Assembly (NCBI GenBank): GCA_032158295.1
Contig: CM063245.1
Location: 27,353,226-27,417,225, forward strand
From: Pycnopodia helianthoides
Taxonomy: Eukaryota; Echinodermata; Asteroidea; Forcipulatida; Asteriidae
Length of the DNA: 64,000 nt
Direction of reading: 5' to 3'
In this document: positions 24,901-35,400 of the stretch, in pieces
Layout: each line of letters opens with the position of its first letter
Numbering within the stretch: position 1 is the stretch's first letter
Program-made: the position numbers and the translations under genes
The notes under the pieces: generated by a model
What the model was told of the DNA's origin: nothing
The model's database searches: none
What the model saw: the letters and a program-made list of their open reading frames with translations, nothing else

Positions 24901-26243
24901 TTGCTATATAGGTGACCTTGGCATGTGAAAACAAGAATTTATATTGGTAACGGACAAAGGTGGCTGGTTCCTTTCAACCAAGGACAAAAGGCGTTCAGAG
25001 GAACCCTAGGCCCTTTCAGCAATTCGGCTGTGACGCCAATTAAAGAAATTGAAGAAACGAGCCTCGTGAATTTGTCAAGCCTCGCGGTTTTTAAATATCG
25101 ACTCATCCCTTGCAGAGATTTCATTATTCTAAATTAACATTGCAACTGTGAAAAGTCATAGTTTCAAGTTGAAAAAAATAGACCACAGTGTCTGGTACAC
25201 AGGATAACCGTTTGGTGTGCATGTCAACCTTTAACACGAAAACAAATATTTCGAATAATTATCGACAATTTTCCTGGCAGAGCCTAAATTTATGAATTCC
25301 AAGAAAGAAAACAATATATGTATATACACACGGTACATTATAGGAAAAATATTATTTTATTCCTTAATAATTTCCGTTTATTAGTCACAGTGAAACATAG
25401 CTATAGTCGGGCAAGGAAGTTACCGCCTAGCAAATTAAAGAACATATCGGCTTTACATTTCAGCAGCGGATATTTTAAATTAACAGTAACTTAAAGGAAC
25501 ATTACAGAATTGGTTTTTGCTAACACAACAGTTGCTGGCAGTGTAAGCACTTTATGTAATCCACCATATACATAAACTGACAAACCTGTAGAAGTTTGAG
25601 ATCGATCGGCCATCTGGGTCACGAGAAAATAGTGAAAAACCGATTACACATTTGCACGAAATCATATAGGTTCAACAAATGAATAAAACGCTCACTGAGC
25701 GATAAACTCCAATCGGATAATTAGTTTATTCATTTCTCATCAAATATGGCATTTCAGACAGAAATATTTCAAGGGATGTTTTCTACTATCATCATCATTA
25801 GACCGTGTAAGTTTTATGTAAATCTGTGATCAAAAGGATATTTTACAATTACCAATTTTGTAATGTTCCTTTAAAGAATGATCTGTAAAACGTAGCTACC
25901 TTAAAACATATTATTGATAGTGTATAGATTATAGCCTAGGCTTAAAATGAACCTTTGCTACAAAAAAACCCCACAAATTTCATCGTGATTTTCTGTCTTT
26001 GAACATAAGCTTAGTATCACAAAAGTAAAGACTGATGCCCTGATAAGCCCAGTACGCCCACTTTCCAATGCTGCTGTGAGCGGGAATGACCGTTGTGTTG
26101 GGTCACACAGTTGGATATTACAGTGTTTATCATAAACACCGACTGTCATACCAGGGACACTCACCTCTGCTCTTTTCCACGGCCAATCCGAACACTATAC
26201 CAGCCATAAGGCTCACTGCAAGCTGCACCACACCGCTAGCCAT
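18809..26243 (-). CDS. YeeE/YedE-family (sulfur-transport domain) membrane protein, 9 coding exons
   Basis: Nine exons (26243-26165, 22649-22408, 21759-21711, 21410-21311, 21160-21046, 20420-20396, 19973-19804, 19614-19463, 18926-18809) join through GT-AG sites with matching phases into 1050 nt, 349 residues plus stop. The product is very hydrophobic, with multiple membrane segments and two pseudo-repeats typical of the bacterial YeeE/YedE family (PF04143). Diagnostic motifs are FEPRSIRNQF (28-37), GMALAATCPGIVLAQ (about 101-115), WPPYWAGILIG (about 198-208), GDTLGGSQSY (about 219-228) and GARMAGGCTSGHGLSG (302-317). Bacterial members such as TsuA take up thiosulfate through a path lined by conserved cysteines; Cys108 and Cys309 sit in the two hallmark motifs here. 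A role moving a small sulfur compound across a membrane is inferred from family only. The start was chosen because ATG 26241-26243 opens directly into a membrane helix and a phase-1 exon. There is no signal peptide or other domain. The intron structure argues against bacterial contamination. Confidence 0.88.
19463..19614 (-). CDS. YeeE-like gene, exon 8
   Basis: 152 nt, acceptor ttcatcag, donor CCAG|gtaaaa, phases 0 to 2. Residues 261-310 contain a Gly/Ala-rich helix (VLFISGAIGGAYLS) and then SAFLGGTLMLYGARMAGGCT. The split Ser codon AG|C joins it to GHGLSG in exon 9, recreating the family signature GGCTSGHG. Confidence 0.9.
19804..19973 (-). CDS. YeeE-like gene, exon 7
   Basis: 170 nt, acceptor tttgtag, donor CAG|gtaaag, phases 1 to 0. 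Residues 205-260 hold the helix ILIGALQVPVSLIVG and then GDTLGGSQSYCTL, the counterpart of the bacterial G-x-x-LG-(T/S)-S segment. A basic loop (VTKKLQKKL) and VENWWQ follow. Confidence 0.88.
20396..20420 (-). CDS. YeeE-like gene, exon 6 (25-nt microexon)
   Basis: Acceptor gtcacag, donor G|gttagt, phases 0 to 1. It encodes KAWPPYWA plus the first base of a Gly codon. It was found because exons 5 and 7 do not join in frame. Inserting it restores the frame and supplies the W-P-x-x-x-G step that precedes the second-repeat helix ILIGALQ. Confidence 0.8.
20687..20815 (+). repeat. tandem duplication of about 64 bp in YeeE-like intron
   Basis: GTGACAATAATATTCCGTGT and CTGCCCTATTGAAA recur as GTGACAATTATATTCCGTGT and CTGCCCTATTGAAA, each followed by GCAATAACAA. 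Two adjacent, slightly diverged copies lie between exons 5 and 6. Confidence 0.7.
21046..21160 (-). CDS. YeeE-like gene, exon 5
   Basis: 115 nt, acceptor cttctcag, donor GAG|gtgagt, phases 2 to 0. Residues 158-195 read from LDMYLGVPYPVLG into a long helix and end in ELLVPWQTEVE. The L-x-PW ending before a short W-P linker matches the family's layout at the start of the second repeat. Confidence 0.86.
21311..21410 (-). CDS. YeeE-like gene, exon 4
   Basis: 100 nt, acceptor tttctag, donor AAAC|gtaggc, phases 1 to 2. It encodes residues 125-156, a membrane helix (YCLCGCFFGVFLYTL) followed by a polar loop ending SSRKAQ. A second open frame exists over the same bases, but only this one keeps phase with both neighbours. 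Confidence 0.82.
21711..21759 (-). CDS. YeeE-like gene, exon 3 (CPG motif)
   Basis: A short 49-nt exon, acceptor atgcag, donor TTCAA|gtaagt, phases 0 to 1. It begins exactly at TGT for Cys108 and reads CPGIVLAQVGTLVPNS. The GMxLxxxCPGxVxxQ string is a hallmark of the YeeE/YedE family. The downstream AG (after tgtccag) was rejected because it would remove the CPG and break the phase. Confidence 0.87.
22408..22649 (-). CDS. YeeE-like gene, exon 2
   Basis: 242 nt, acceptor ccacag, donor ACG|gttagt, phases 1 to 0. It encodes residues 28-107: the FEPRSIRNQF re-entrant-type motif, a helix beginning MMKMFLSALT, a basic loop (MTRKYFTRIRNSY), then GVVLGAGMALAAT, which leads into the CPG motif of exon 3. 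Confidence 0.88.
24136..24172 (+). repeat. (C)n followed by (TC)n low-complexity tract
   Basis: A run of about 14 C then TCTCTCTCTCTTTCTCTCTCTC. It is a simple repeat within the first intron of the YeeE-like gene. Confidence 0.8.
25491..25874. mobile_element. TTAA-flanked MITE in YeeE-like intron 1 (384 bp)
   Basis: Terminal inverted repeats TTAAAGGAACATTACAGAAT and (inverted) TTAAAGGAACATTACAAAAT agree at 22 of 23 bases, with TTAA at both ends. There is no coding capacity. The first nine bases match the element at 7332-8042 but the interiors differ. Confidence 0.75.
26165..26243 (-). CDS. YeeE-like gene, coding exon 1 (start codon)
   Basis: ATG at 26243-26241, then 26 codons forming a first membrane helix (MAGIVFGLAVEKSR at its end). 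The donor is G|gtgagt (phase 1). The split codon completes to Val with the next exon, giving SRVFEPRSIR across the junction. The start lies in a GGTGAATTAGTCATGG context, so it has G at +4. Confidence 0.82.
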
Positions 26244-29200
26244 GACTAATTCACCCCTCCTGGCTAGGGAAACTTTCCCCCCTCCTCCTCACACGTCAAG
26301 TATAGTAACACTAGGCTAGGATGAAGATGCAACAACGTAAGTTGGATTTGTCACAAACCTGTACTCCGTTTTCTGACTGAGTAAAGGGTGAACAGCAGCC
26401 AGTCGTTCAACACCCACACAAAGCATGTGTCACTATGTGAAATAACGTGCTGTAGTACAGTACAGTAATGTCAGTACAGTTGACTATAGTTGTAGCTAGT
26501 CCTTGGAGCGTAACTATTATGAAGTGGAAAACTATTCGCTGCAGAAGTAGAAAAGGTCTATTCAGGGTCATTTGAGTCAGGAGTAAATCAATAGGTCCAG
26601 GTGGCAATGGGTTCTACGGTTATAGTGTTCAACGAAACAGATCGCTTCCAAGGACCGTAACACAAACAGGGGATTAGCCAGAAGAATGCTGTTTGGGGTC
26701 TTACCATCTCGGAGATGCGGCTGCAAGTCAAGTATTCGGTAAACAATGAGGTGGAAATACGAGTTTCTAAGTAAAGTTTCATTACACAACTTTAGAAAAC
26801 ATGACGGGCCGACCTCCCACACTTCTGTTGTTGTGCTCCTTAACAATGGGAGAATCTTTAACGTCCATTGTTACGTAAAGTTTGAATTGAGCATTTTTTG
26901 CATGTGATACGGTAGTTGGTGTACGGGCAATCTAGATATTATGGTTTTACTGAAGGAATCCACCTCATACGTTTTCCATCCATTTCACAATCTCGCTCCC
27001 GCGAGTGGAAACGCCTTGTCCTTGACCACAAGAGGGCGCTTTTAGGTAGGTATGTAGAACTCGAAACTGTTTCGTTTCCAATCATTGAGGAAACGAAATT
27101 AATGCACAATTATCTTAAGTTTAAATAAGGAAAAGTGACTTTATGTACACATGGTATGTGTTTAGAGCAGCAACCACTTACATGTACCATGATTCAATTT
27201 AGTAGGAGGGCCTATGTAAACTGTGTAGCCAAAAGCCACGCACACTTAGTGCGAACTAACGTATCACCTCAAGAAATGAATCCCACAAAACCCGTACTGA
27301 ATGGCGAGATTGTAAATTCTACATTGCCAGGATCATTTGGTCGCAGTCACATTTCATTAGAGTTCATATGATTATTTTTCAGTGAGTTGTACTTTTGTGG
27401 TTTGCTACCTGTTGTCGTTAATTGAAAACACAGCTCAGTCATATCCTCTCTGGGCTTTTCAACAAACTGATTTTATTACGAAACCGAGTCAACCGATGTA
27501 TTCGTTCTATTATGAAAACGAAGAATAATTGGGTAACTGCTGCGTATCCTGATCCGTGGATCCAACTCGACCTGAATTAGCAGTTGCAAATAATCAATTT
27601 CCGAAAACGAATTCTGTCCATATCTTTCATAAAACTTTAACGTAAGATCCTTCCCACCAAACCACGACTTTTCTTTAAAATGTCTCAACCAAGCCGAAGC
27701 TTGACTTCAAAGATTAAATCTATTCCGACGGAATACTTTCCTCTGATGATTAATATATACAACGTTCATTTTAACCGTTGACTCGTCCCGTTTTAGAGGT
27801 ACACAGCACATTTGATTCTGCATGACTGGCATGGACGTTTGCAGATCAAATTAATAAACAAAATCCAACACAAGTTTGTACCTTTCTCAGGAAGCCCTAG
27901 GAGTATTAGTTTATTTTATAATTCGCATGATATCAAACACAAGTCAATGTTCAGTTTACATAATTATAATATAATATTCATACACAGATGATTACAGGTT
28001 TAATTAAACTCGGTCGACAAATTCCTCTCAACCAAATAAAATACTATCAATTATCATCATGTAAGACCTTAAATCATATGTGCACACACGTTGCATATCT
28101 TACAAACTGTCTCCTTACACGCTGTACAACGTTATGAAAGGGATGTGTACACCATTGGTAATTATTACAAACCAAAACTAGAACAATTCACCAAACTTTC
28201 TACATAAGAGAAGAGAGTTATGCTACCAGACATCTATTAGGCGATTCCTCTGCCTGACTAATTGTGTACGTTGAATCTGGAATGGATCACCAGCCATTTC
28301 GATGTCCAAACATGTTAAATCTAACATAATTACACCATTGCAGTTTTTTTGTTAAAGAAGAAAACAACTTCCATATGTTTGGTTTTAAGCACTTCTCTTG
28401 ATCCTTATTAAGTAAAATTATGCATTTAAAGACATGTTACCAAAGGTTTACACGTCCTGTCTGAATTTAAATTACAGAGAGGCATATATAATCAGTATGT
28501 CATAGTCAAATAGGTTCCTCAGGGCTCTATACTTGGGCCTCACTGGAACTTACACGTTACCAACCCACAACAGATTGCAACACAGATGAAGCAATTAATG
28601 TACAATATTTGTTCTGTGTACAGTACGGTTTGAAACTATAATACATTATTAGTCATAAACACAAGTGATGATAAACTTTATAATCATTTCTTTTACTTTA
28701 AGACGTTTCGATGTATAAATATACACATTAACAAAACATCGAGTCAGTTGCTACCGCGGTAAATATTACAAAACGTATAGATACACCTAATTAAGTAAAT
28801 CGGAAAATATTATTTGATCTTAGTAACAATTATAAGTAACGAAACCATTCCTTCCCTTTTCAGTTTGCATTCGTAAAAATTTATATCGTTTACCCGACGA
28901 CCCTGAAACTTATTAAAGTAATTACATCATCGCCAATGGCAATCCGTGCATAGCAACTTCTCTCTCTTGTTCTTTTGTAAAAATCTCTTTAACCAGTCTT
29001 TTAAAAAGAAATCAAGAGTCTCAAGGCTTTTTTCATTTTTTTAAACAAAAACTAGTACGATACAATTCACTTTTGAATTACATCAACAAGAAGCAAGCGA
29101 AGCTCATGTTTTTGAGGGCTTTCTAGCAATCGTAAATTGAAACTTTATCATCTTGCTTAAGACAAAGCCGGATTTTACTGCAACAAACAAACAAACGAAC

Positions 29201-29314
29201 AATACAATGCAGAACTAAAACCACAATATTGTATTGCGTTAACATGACGCAACAAAATTATTCTAACTTACAAATTCAACAAAACTCTAAGGAAAATATA
29301 ACAATATTCTAGAT
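26244..29314. other. 5' flank of the YeeE-like gene and spacer to Caskin
   Basis: The stretch just upstream of ATG 26243 must hold the 5' UTR and promoter, but I see no convincing TATA box or upstream non-coding exon. The rest is AT-rich with chance frames of at most 89 codons and no bounded repeats. Confidence 0.5.
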
Positions 29315-29375
29315 AACCGCAAGGGATTCGAACCTGCAACCCCATGTTACCTGCAAACTAGTCTCATCATTCCTG

Positions 29376-29750
29376 TTAAAGGCACTGGACACTATTGGTA
29401 ATTACTCAAAATAATTGTTAGCATAAAAACTTACTTGGTAACAAGCAATGGAGAGCTGTTGATAGTATAAAACATTGTGAGAAACGGCTCCCTCTGAAGT
29501 AACGTTGTTTTTGAGAAAAAGTAAAATATTTGAATTGATTTTGAGACCTCACGCGTGAGGTCTCGAAATCAAGCATTGAAAGCACACAACTTCGTGTGAC
29601 AAGGGTGTTTTTTCTTCCATTATTATCTCGCAACTTCGACGACCAATTGAGTTCAAATTTTCACAGGTTTGTTATTTTGTACATATTTTGAGATACACCA
29701 AGTGAGAAGACTGGTATTTGACAATTACCAAAGGTGTCCAGTGTCTTTAA
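29376..29750. mobile_element. TTAA-flanked MITE, family 2 copy (375 bp)
   Basis: The left end is TTAAAGGCACTGGACACTAT and the right end, inverted, reads TTAAAGACACTGGACACCTT. TTAA is on both sides. An internal palindrome (GAGACCTCACGCGTGAGGTCTC, about 29543-29564) could nucleate a hairpin. It shares interior blocks with 11967-12296. Confidence 0.78.
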
Positions 29751-32306
29751 CAGGCAACACATGAGATTAGTTTAATATCAGATTTTAGTCATGGAGCCAT
29801 CATGAAGTCATATTGCCACTCGCTAACAAACATTTCAATCAACAAATTACTCCTTATTGAATTAGTGAGAATGGCAAAATGAACTCTGCTAGATTCCCAA
29901 GTTGACAGCATTCAAGTAACGAAAGAGCGATTCTATTGTGGAACTGCAACATGTAAATAAAAAACACCAACACAAATAACAGAACGCCTTAACATCGGCT
30001 ATATAATATAGATCCGGGGTAGACCCTTTCAAAACTCAACTCTCAACTTCAACAATAATGTGGTTTACCTTTAATCAAGGTTATCTGTCAATTATTCATC
30101 ATATCCCAAATTCTGCCTGATATTTGACCCAAGACTTATTGACTTACAGAAGTCAAAAAGTTTAGATTTTCTGATTTGAAATAATAAAGTATGCCACCTG
30201 ATCACAAACTCTTTCATCAATCCACTACTTACGGGAGGTTGGTTATGAGTGCCAGATGACATTGGAGAATGAATTATTGATATGTCACAATATCCATGCC
30301 ATATATCATTTACCAGCATTACAAGAGTATGCGAGGTAAAAACTACAACTTGATTTTGGTTACGCTGAGTGATTGACCAACACCACAGCACAGGCTGATG
30401 TGGTGGATTGACCAAGCAAAAAGCTCCACATGTACAGGTGAATTCATTTGGAATGATACTGTGTGTACTAGTCAGTAAGAGGAGATTGTGTTTACCATAT
30501 AAGATCAGTCAAATATATTACATTAAACGAGAACCATTTGAGAACCATTGACTAATCTGTCTATAACAGACATGCAGACTGTAGTGTTATGATGCCTTCT
30601 CCACATAGCATTAAAATGCTAGCATAATGCCTACATCATTTTTTAAACTGTCAAAATGATATTGAATGCCAGCCCGCATTAATAAAAAGAAAGTATTTAA
30701 CCATTCTGCCAAGGAAAACCAGCAAAAACCAAATAAAACAAACAAACAACAACAAAACATCATAGTAACAGAAAAATCACTCAACTAACACCATAATATC
30801 ACGTTATTCATGCATAGACATAATTGCTTAGGTCGTTCACAGTCGCACTGAAGGAAGAAGAAATCATGAAGTTGGCAGTGAACACAAATGCTTCAAAAAA
30901 AACTCTTCTTTGCTAATTAACATTTCTGCTTTAAGTTTACACTGAAAACAAAATCACTACATAGTTTCATTATGATAAATATTATGGACCCAAAAATAAA
31001 GATTTTTCTTTGAGAAATGTATTTATACAGCCTTAAAATATTAAGAAATAATTATCCGACTATCACAAAAACATTGCCAGAACATTTTTACAATTCTTAA
31101 TTACATAATAAACATATCTGAATAAGACAACACTTTATTTATAAGCTTTCCCTCATAAAAGAGGCTTCATTTCTTCAGTTTGTTTGGGTTTCCGTATTTT
31201 TCTGCAAACTGGAATTTTTAATCCATCTTCAAGGAATTCACAGATGATAAAATAATGAAAATACAGAGACGTTTGGACTTAAGATACAAGGCAGTTACTA
31301 CCGAGCAAGGCAAATGAGATATTGCTTTGTATATTAATTTGCATATACTAAAAAGGAATAAATTTGTGACTTTTACTCTAGGCATTAGCAATGAAATAGA
31401 ACCTCAAGTTGAGTCAAACTTCATTCAAAGTAAAGCACATATTTCGACTTGAGCTGTCTTGAGTACAGTTCCAAGGATTTCCAATATGATTAGAAAACTC
31501 CATGTTGTATTTTGATGCAGCAGGTGGTTATACGTTTTGGAAATCGTCAACTCCTGGAAACTGATTAATATCACTTTTGATACAGAACAGCTTTGATAAT
31601 GATGGAAAAGCTTTTTGTCTTACACCATCTCTTACTAAATCAAGAAGAGGTAAAACTTTGGACAAGTTCAGCATGAATTCACTTCGAGCTGTTGTGAGTT
31701 GATGTTATCAATTTTGCTAAAGATTTCATCAAAAGTAAACACAAACCAACAAATAATCCATCAATGATGCGTGCTACAATTAGCCTTTCCCATAAAATAT
31801 GTTAATTAAATTCAAACGTGCAAACAGATACTATTAGCTGGCAAACACCATAATATAGTTGTGCATTAGGCAGACACAGAAAAGCATATGCATCACGCCA
31901 CCATCAGCCCTTCATAAAAAGGTGCAATGTTCCATCATTTTGCCCAGCAGGGGCATTAGTGCGCACGCCCGATGTGCAATTTGCATATTTCATATTTCAT
32001 GGGAAAGGTCCATCATCTACACAAAAGGTCAAAGGGCAAAAGTTAATGATTTCCATACATTATCACAGATTCAAATATTGACACTGAAAAAGCTCTTTTA
32101 AGTACAATTTTTCAGGATAAAATAAAGAGGAACTCACTGTTCCAAGAAGCAAAATTTACAAATAAAAACAAACAAAACCAGAAAAAATGTTTGACTGATT
32201 TGATTGTTAGATACATCCTCAATCCAATATCAAGCTGATTTATCAAGATGCCAGGTTACATATACTTGCTTATCCCTACATATTAGGGATCAATTAAGGT
32301 GAAAGG
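29751..32306. other. Caskin 3' UTR and spacer
   Basis: AT-rich, with no supported coding frame. The part from about 31.1 to 32.3 kb is likely Caskin 3' UTR; the remainder is spacer without recognisable features. Confidence 0.5.
31134..31139 (-). promoter_or_regulatory. CASKIN: candidate poly(A) signal of Caskin
   Basis: The first AATAAA on the minus strand downstream of the Caskin stop that I can find, implying a 3' UTR of about 1.17 kb. AT-rich 3' UTR sequence between 31.1 and 32.3 kb shows no other gene. Placement is by position only. Confidence 0.35.
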
Positions 32307-32409
32307 TTAATTCATCATGTTCTCTAGGTCAAAGGTGAGATCATTGAACATGGACTCAATGTCGTTAAAGATGTCTTTAGGTTCAGCTGAATCTTGGGTA
32401 ATTGACGGC
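32307..32409 (-). CDS. CASKIN: Caskin last exon and stop
   Basis: 103 nt, acceptor ctttaatag, ending in TAA at 32309-32307. It encodes [20 protein letters not shown] and then [14 protein letters not shown]. The alternating acidic and hydrophobic helix is what I would expect of the conserved Caskin C-terminal motif. Confidence 0.9.
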
Positions 32410-35400
32410 CTATTAAAGGAAATAGATAAAATAAAAGTCATTAATTCATGGTTTATGATGCTATAAACTCTCTTGAAGAAAATGAGTTTCCATTGAAAAA
32501 ATTTGGGCTCAAAAAAAGAGCACAAAAACAGCATAAATATGTGTCATTGCCTCTAAAATGTCCATAGTAATTAAGCTACAATTGTCATGGCTTGCTTCCT
32601 GACCATATACAGATTTTTCAAAAGTGTTGATTCCTATTTTTTTTTTTTTTTACTAAACGTTGGACTGGATACCACTACAGGTTATTAACTACAGTTGGAT
32701 GTATACACAATAATGGATTCCTATCAGTGCTGCAGATTAGCAAACCACAGTTAGATTACCCCAAAATAGATTCGTATCAATCAAACTAAGGGAACTCCAG
32801 TGGATAACTTCCTTATTGCTTCCCAGTTTTCAAGGTCAGTGATGATTTACTTACGCAGTGTATGATGGGGGTGGATTAGGTTTAGAAGGTGATAACCTAG
32901 CCTTAGCTGAAGCTTCTGCATTGGCAGCAAAATTGGCTAAAGGATCATCAGAACCCATACTGTTCAAAATGTCCGCCAGCTGAAGTGAAACTGCAGGGTG
33001 AGAAAAGACAAAAAACAAGTTCATTGTTAATTTTGTTTGTTTCCAAACATTGCAAGTATATTGAAAAAAATATCAAATGGGTTAAAGTTGGTAAAATACA
33101 GCTTAACTTTCAAATTTTCAAAAATTGAAAAAAAAAGTTTTCTAAATTTTGACAGTTAACCCAAACCTTGTTGTTGATATTTTTCAAGAAAGAAGTATTG
33201 CAATGAATTTGGTTCTGTTTTGTTTTCTGATATTATAAGATCAATTTACCTTCACCAAAGCCCTGGGAGTCCCTGTCTTTCTTCATAGTAGATGTTGTGT
33301 TGTCCTTTCTTCTCCTAATAAAATCTGCTTGTTGGTCAGCTGCAGCATCCTCCATACTCAAGGTTCTTCCAACAATCTCTGGATCGTTCATATCCTCACT
33401 GATCTTAGCTGGACTTAACTTTGCTGGCTGTTTCTTAATTGTATCCGTGTTCTCATTCTCAAAACCAGTCAGTCCAGACTCCATGGTATCGCTACTGTCT
33501 GACTCAACAAGGTCCTCCTGTCCTCCAAGTGTATCCATCATGTCCAGGTCTTGGGAGTAAAAATCGACATCATCTTTGTCATCTAGAGGTGGTGGTGTAA
33601 CCAGAGCTTTCTTCTTTGCGGGTGCTCTGACAGGATTCTTGCCTGTCCTTGATTGGGATTTACCTGATTTCTCTGGTACCTTCACAGGAGCCTTTACAGG
33701 CGACTTCTTTTTCTCTGCTACTTTTGGATTTTGTTTGCTTTCATTTGACTGAGGTTGTGGTATTTGGTCGATACTTGGCCTGTCAGTACCAAAACTTTCT
33801 GGTGTTTTATCTGGGGAAACTGGGGTCAAAGGACTTGGCTTTCTCTTGATAGTATCAGAGTTGGATTCCCACCCTTCTGAGACAACAGGCGTTCTTGTCT
33901 TCTTCCTGGATGAGCCTGGTTTAGATTTTGGTGCAGTCTGAGGGGCAACTAATTGCTTTGGCTGTTGATGGGGTACTTGTTGTACCGGGGGTGGAGGTGG
34001 AGGGAAGTTGTTGTAGGACAGAGGAGTGAAAGATGGTGCAGCAGTCTCCATTGAAGGAGGAGGCGGAGGAAGACCCATTTCATCAGGGGGTGGAGGGAGG
34101 TCATAATCCTGACATGGTGGTGGTGGTAAGGGGAAGTCTTCATTTTGAGGAGGGGGTAGATCCTCAATAGAAGGGGGTGGTGGCATCATCTCCAGTCGAG
34201 CAGAATTGGGGATCTGAGAGGGTGCCTTTAAACGAGGAGCCTTAGGTGACACTTTAGGGGGTAGCATCTGCTGGGGAGAGGTTTTCTGAGAAGAATTTTT
34301 GAGTGGTGCAACTTCTGTGGAAGGTACTTTAGGTTGAGGGACTTGGGATGGAGGTGGGGGTACTTGAGGTGGTTGATTTTTAGGTTTGGGAACCTTGGGA
34401 GGGGGAACTTGAGGTGGCGGTACCTGCTTAGGAGCGACCTTTGGTGAAGGGGCCGTAAGGCCTTGTTCATTGTAACTACTAGATGGCACGGTGTTATTCG
34501 ATGCTTCATTACTAGTTGCATCTTGAGCACCATGAGCTGACACAAGTCCAGGAAGGCTGATGGGTTTTTTATGGTTTCCACCAACATTTGGAACTGGTGT
34601 TCGAACAGGTGAACTCTGAGTTCTATTTTTGTTAGGAGAGCCATTCAAAACTGGATAAGATTCTGAAGTTTGGTGATTGCTCTCTGCATCTGTGTCAAAA
34701 TCAGACTGAGGTTGTGGTTGAGCATTTTGGTCTTCCATGGCCATCATAGTTTCAAAGTCCACAGGGGCATTCTTTGCTACTGGTGACTGGTGGTACTCGT
34801 CCATGTCTGTAAAGGACTTGGATCTTGGCCTAAAATCCTCTTCAAAGAAATTTGGATCTGGCTTCTTAGGTGGTCTCTTCAGGGTATGGTAAGTGATTGG
34901 CGTTGAGTTCTGATCCAAGAACTGCTTCTTGAGAGAGCGAAATGTGGCTTTGGTTTGTAACTTCTGGCCACTGACTTCCACCTCCTGGCTGAAATCAGCT
35001 TGGTTCTGGTCCTCAGTCTGACCTGGAATTCCATTCTCGAAATGGCGTGATTTTGGTCGCCATATTCCCTCCAGGGGTTTTGAAAGAACAGGCTGGATGA
35101 TCGGAGCACTCTCATCAGTTTCTTGAGACATTCTTCTCCACAGAAGTTCCATATTGCCTGGTCTGTCGGGTTTATTAGAACTGCTGTCAGTACTGCCGCT
35201 GCCACCGCTTCCAGTGCTTCCGGTGGAAGGAGGTCTATGGGAGTTGTTGTGGAAGCCCTCTCTCATGGGAACATCACTTTGAGCCACCCTGTTTTGGATT
35301 TGTTTCTCCTGTGCAACATCTATACCAAGCTTAAAACCACCAGACGAGGGTCTCCGAGATGTGTTTTGTAGTAGCTCAACTGAGGGTGGCCTGTTAGTAG

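Larger units (their letters stand above)
22650..26164 (-). other. first intron of the YeeE-like gene
   Basis: 3.5 kb between exons 1 and 2. It holds a (C)n(TC)n tract (24136-24172) and a TTAA-flanked MITE (25491-25874), with no supported coding sequence on either strand. Confidence 0.7.

Noticed and set aside
18809..26243. Bacterial contamination as the source of the YeeE-like sequence
   Set aside because: Eight GT-AG introns with consistent phases, AT-rich introns with the same repeat families as the rest of the window, and linkage to Caskin.
29320..29340. Reverse-oriented B-box-like GGGATTCGAACCTGCAACC, possible tRNA gene
   Set aside because: No matching A-box, acceptor stem or anticodon arm at the right spacing; at most a SINE remnant.
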